A DNA stretch of 7,426 bases. It comes from Pseudomonadota bacterium. Its GTDB lineage: Bacteria; Myxococcota; Polyangia; Polyangiales; Polyangiaceae. A program made the position numbers and the translations under genes. The notes beneath the pieces are model-generated. The model saw nothing but the letters and a program-made list of their open reading frames with translations. It was not told the DNA's origin and made no database searches. The stretch lies in the NCBI GenBank assembly GCA_023419055.1, contig JAEZYO010000165.1:1-7426 (forward strand), in the 5' to 3' direction. Each line of letters starts with the position of its first letter. Position 1 is the first letter of the stretch. Below, piece after piece: positions 5,773-7,426 of this stretch.

Positions 5773-5946
5773 GCAACTCAGAGAATCGGCGCGGGCGGCC
5801 CTCGGGTCAAGCCGCGGGTCTCCGGCAGCCGTCGACAGCTCCCGCCCCGTCCCGCTCTCGAGCGTGCGGTGATCTCTTACACCGACGTAGGCGCGCTCCT
5901 GCCTCGTCGTGCGACGGCCCGGCGATGATGCTATGAGCCCGGCGTT
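5773..5946. promoter_or_regulatory. Divergent intergenic region, TPR gene / ABC-F gene
   Basis: No gene is supported in these 174 bp. They must carry the promoters of both flanking genes. I see a small inverted repeat CGTCG-TG-CGACG (5906-5917), an extended -10-like TGCTATGAG (5929-5937), and a three-codon ATG-ATG-CTA-TGA mini-ORF (5925-5936) ending 10 nt before the TTG start of the ABC-F gene. No good -35 box accompanies the -10-like sequence. Confidence 0.4.
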
Positions 5947-7426
5947 TTGTCCCTGCTGGAAGTCGCCAATCTGGGTTTCGGATACACGAACACGCCCCTA
6001 TTTTCCGGGGTGACGTTTCGCCTGGAGGCGGGGGAGCGTGCGGCGCTCGTCGCCCCGAACGGAGCGGGAAAGAGCACGCTCCTTCGCGTGATCGTCGGGG
6101 AGCTTTCGCCGGATCAGGGCACGTCGCTGATCAAGAAAGACGCGCGGCTCGGGTACTACCGCCAGAGCCACGAGAGCAAGCTCTCGGGCAGCGTGATGGA
6201 GGCGTTGATGAGCGGCTTCCGCGATCTGGTGGCGCTGCGAAAGGAGCTGTTCGCCGCGCAGGCAGCGGCGGCGAGCGGCACGGAGAGCGCGCTCGCGCGC
6301 CTCGCGGAGGCGACGGAGCGCTATCAGCACGCAGGCGCCGACGCGCTCGAGCATCGCATCGAGAGCATCGCGACCAAGCTCGGCTTCTCGACGAGCGATC
6401 TCGAGCGGGACGTGAGCACGTTGTCCGGCGGGCAGCGCGGCCGGCTCGAGCTCGGCGTCGTGCTCGCCACCGAGCCCGATCTTTTGCTGCTCGACGAGCC
6501 GACGAACCACCTCGATCTCGAGACCATCCGCTGGCTCGAGCAGTACCTGACGGGACTTCGCTCCGGCGTGCTCGTGGTCTCGCACGACCGCGCGTTCCTC
6601 GACGCGGTATGCCCGAGCACGTTCGAGCTCGGGCAGCGCGTGTTTCGCACCTACTCGCTCTCGTACACGGCCTACGAGCTCGAGCGCGCGGAAGATCTGG
6701 CGCGAGAGCAGAAGCAGCTCGAGGAGCAGCAGGCGTTCATCGAGAAGACCGAAGACTTCATCCGCAAGAACATCGCCGGGCAGAAGACGAAGCAGGCGCA
6801 ATCTCGGCGCAAGATGCTCGACAAGCTCGAGCGCGTGGAGCGCCCCGAGGACGTGTGGGCGCGCGCCGAGCGCGTGCGCTTTCGTTTCGCGGACGCGCCC
6901 CGGAGCGGCGACATCGTGCTCGATTGCCGCGGGCTCTCGGCCGAGCGCGGCGAAAGGACGCTGTTCTCCGGGGTCGACCTCCTCGTGCGCCGCGGCGATC
7001 GCATCGGGATCGTGGGACCGAACGGCTGCGGCAAGACCACGCTCTTGCGCTTGATGGCCGCGCGAGGCGCACCCCAAGACGGCGGAGAAGTGAAGCGGGG
7101 GACGAACCTCCGCGAAGGCTATTTCGATCAGCACCTGGGCTCGCTCGACGAGAAGAAGAGCGCCGTAGAGGAGGTGCGGAGCATCCGCGGCGACTTCAAC
7201 GACGACGGCGCGCGCCAGTACCTCGCGCGCTTCCGCTTCTACGGCGACGACCCGCTGCGTAAGGTCGCGAGCTTTTCAGGCGGGGAGCGCACCCGACTCG
7301 CGCTCGCCAAGCTGCTGCTCGAGCCTCGAAACCTCCTGTTCCTCGACGAGCCGACGAATCACCTCGACATCCCGGCGGCGGAGATCCTGGAGGAGGCGCT
7401 CTCGGGGTTCGAGGGCAGCGTCATCC
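5947..7426 (+). CDS. ABC-F family ATPase (ribosome-associated), 3' end beyond window
   Basis: 493 codons are visible, about 80-90% of a normal ABC-F protein. It has two nucleotide-binding domains and no membrane segments, as in EttA/Uup/YheS-type proteins that bind the ribosomal E site and adjust translation or protect against antibiotics. NBD1: Walker A A-P-N-G-A-G-K-S-T (36-44), signature L-S-G-G-Q (159-163), Walker B L-L-L-L-D-E-P-T-N-H-L-D (179-190), switch S-H-D (212-214). A charged, helical interdomain linker (about 243-310, with K-Q-A-Q-S-R-R-K-M-L) corresponds to the P-site tRNA-interaction region. NBD2: Walker A G-P-N-G-C-G-K-T-T (357-365), signature F-S-G-G-E (443-447), Walker B F-L-D-E-P-T-N-H-L-D (465-474). 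The first Walker A has Ala where Gly is usual. The frame is closed by TGA at 5926-5928, and TTG 5947 is the first possible start, giving M-S-L-L-E-V-A-N-L-G-F-G-Y, a normal N-terminus. Which ABC-F subfamily it belongs to cannot be decided by eye. Confidence 0.92.
   Translation, partial: MSLLEVANLGFGYTNTPLFSGVTFRLEAGERAALVAPNGAGKSTLLRVIVGELSPDQGTSLIKKDARLGYYRQSHESKLSGSVMEALMSGFRDLVALRKELFAAQAAAASGTESALARLAEATERYQHAGADALEHRIESIATKLGFSTSDLERDVSTLSGGQRGRLELGVVLATEPDLLLLDEPTNHLDLETIRWLEQYLTGLRSGVLVVSHDRAFLDAVCPSTFELGQRVFRTYSLSYTAYELERAEDLAREQKQLEEQQAFIEKTEDFIRKNIAGQKTKQAQSRRKMLDKLERVERPEDVWARAERVRFRFADAPRSGDIVLDCRGLSAERGERTLFSGVDLLVRRGDRIGIVGPNGCGKTTLLRLMAARGAPQDGGEVKRGTNLREGYFDQHLGSLDEKKSAVEEVRSIRGDFNDDGARQYLARFRFYGDDPLRKVASFSGGERTRLALAKLLLEPRNLLFLDEPTNHLDIPAAEILEEALSGFEGSVI

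Noticed and set aside
4793..5776. 327-residue minus-strand ORF starting 4 nt from the TPR gene start
   Set aside because: Alternate frame of the DUF4034/TPR gene, Arg-rich and without a domain.
5998..7134. 378-residue minus-strand ORF opposite the ABC-F gene
   Set aside because: Antisense to unmistakable Walker A, signature and Walker B motifs. Long open antisense frames are expected at this GC content.

Overview
The window looks like a chromosomal segment of a high-GC, cellulose- or hemicellulose-degrading myxobacterium (Myxococcota, probably Polyangiales-like). The evidence is indirect. There are three lipoproteins with long Gly/Ala/Ser/Thr linkers behind the lipobox, a cysteine-rich repeat array of a kind common in myxobacterial surface proteins, and a GH12 glucanase. 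Codons strongly favour G/C in the third position, so nearly every real gene casts long antisense shadow ORFs. I see no mobile element, CRISPR array, rRNA or convincing tRNA.

Layout, left to right. (1) The 5' part of a lipoprotein on the minus strand (1-283), running off the left edge. (2) A 142-bp divergent spacer with a small hairpin. (3) purU, 10-formyltetrahydrofolate deformylase, plus strand (426-1286). (4) A minus-strand lipoprotein (1323-2363) whose C-terminal half looks like a beta-sandwich carbohydrate-binding-type domain. (5) A 199-bp divergent control region (2364-2562) with a perfect 20-bp palindrome and a cluster of GTCGAA half-sites. (6) A plus-strand lipoprotein glucanase (2563-4158): lipobox, Gly/Ser linker, five Cys-rich repeats, then a complete GH12 domain with both catalytic glutamates. 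(7) A minus-strand, membrane-anchored DUF4034/TPR protein (4162-5772), convergent with the glucanase at a 3-nt gap. (8) A 174-bp divergent spacer. (9) The first 493 codons of an ABC-F ATPase from a TTG start (5947 to the right edge).

How the genes fit together. The most coherent unit is the divergent pair 1323-2363 and 2563-4158: two predicted outer-membrane or surface lipoproteins, one a beta-1,4-glucanase and one possibly glycan-binding, sharing a control region with operator-like symmetry. I infer a small surface system for plant or cellulosic glucan, probably co-regulated. purU (one-carbon/formate balance), the TPR protein and the ABC-F protein (ribosome-associated) look like ordinary chromosomal neighbours with no evident link to it.
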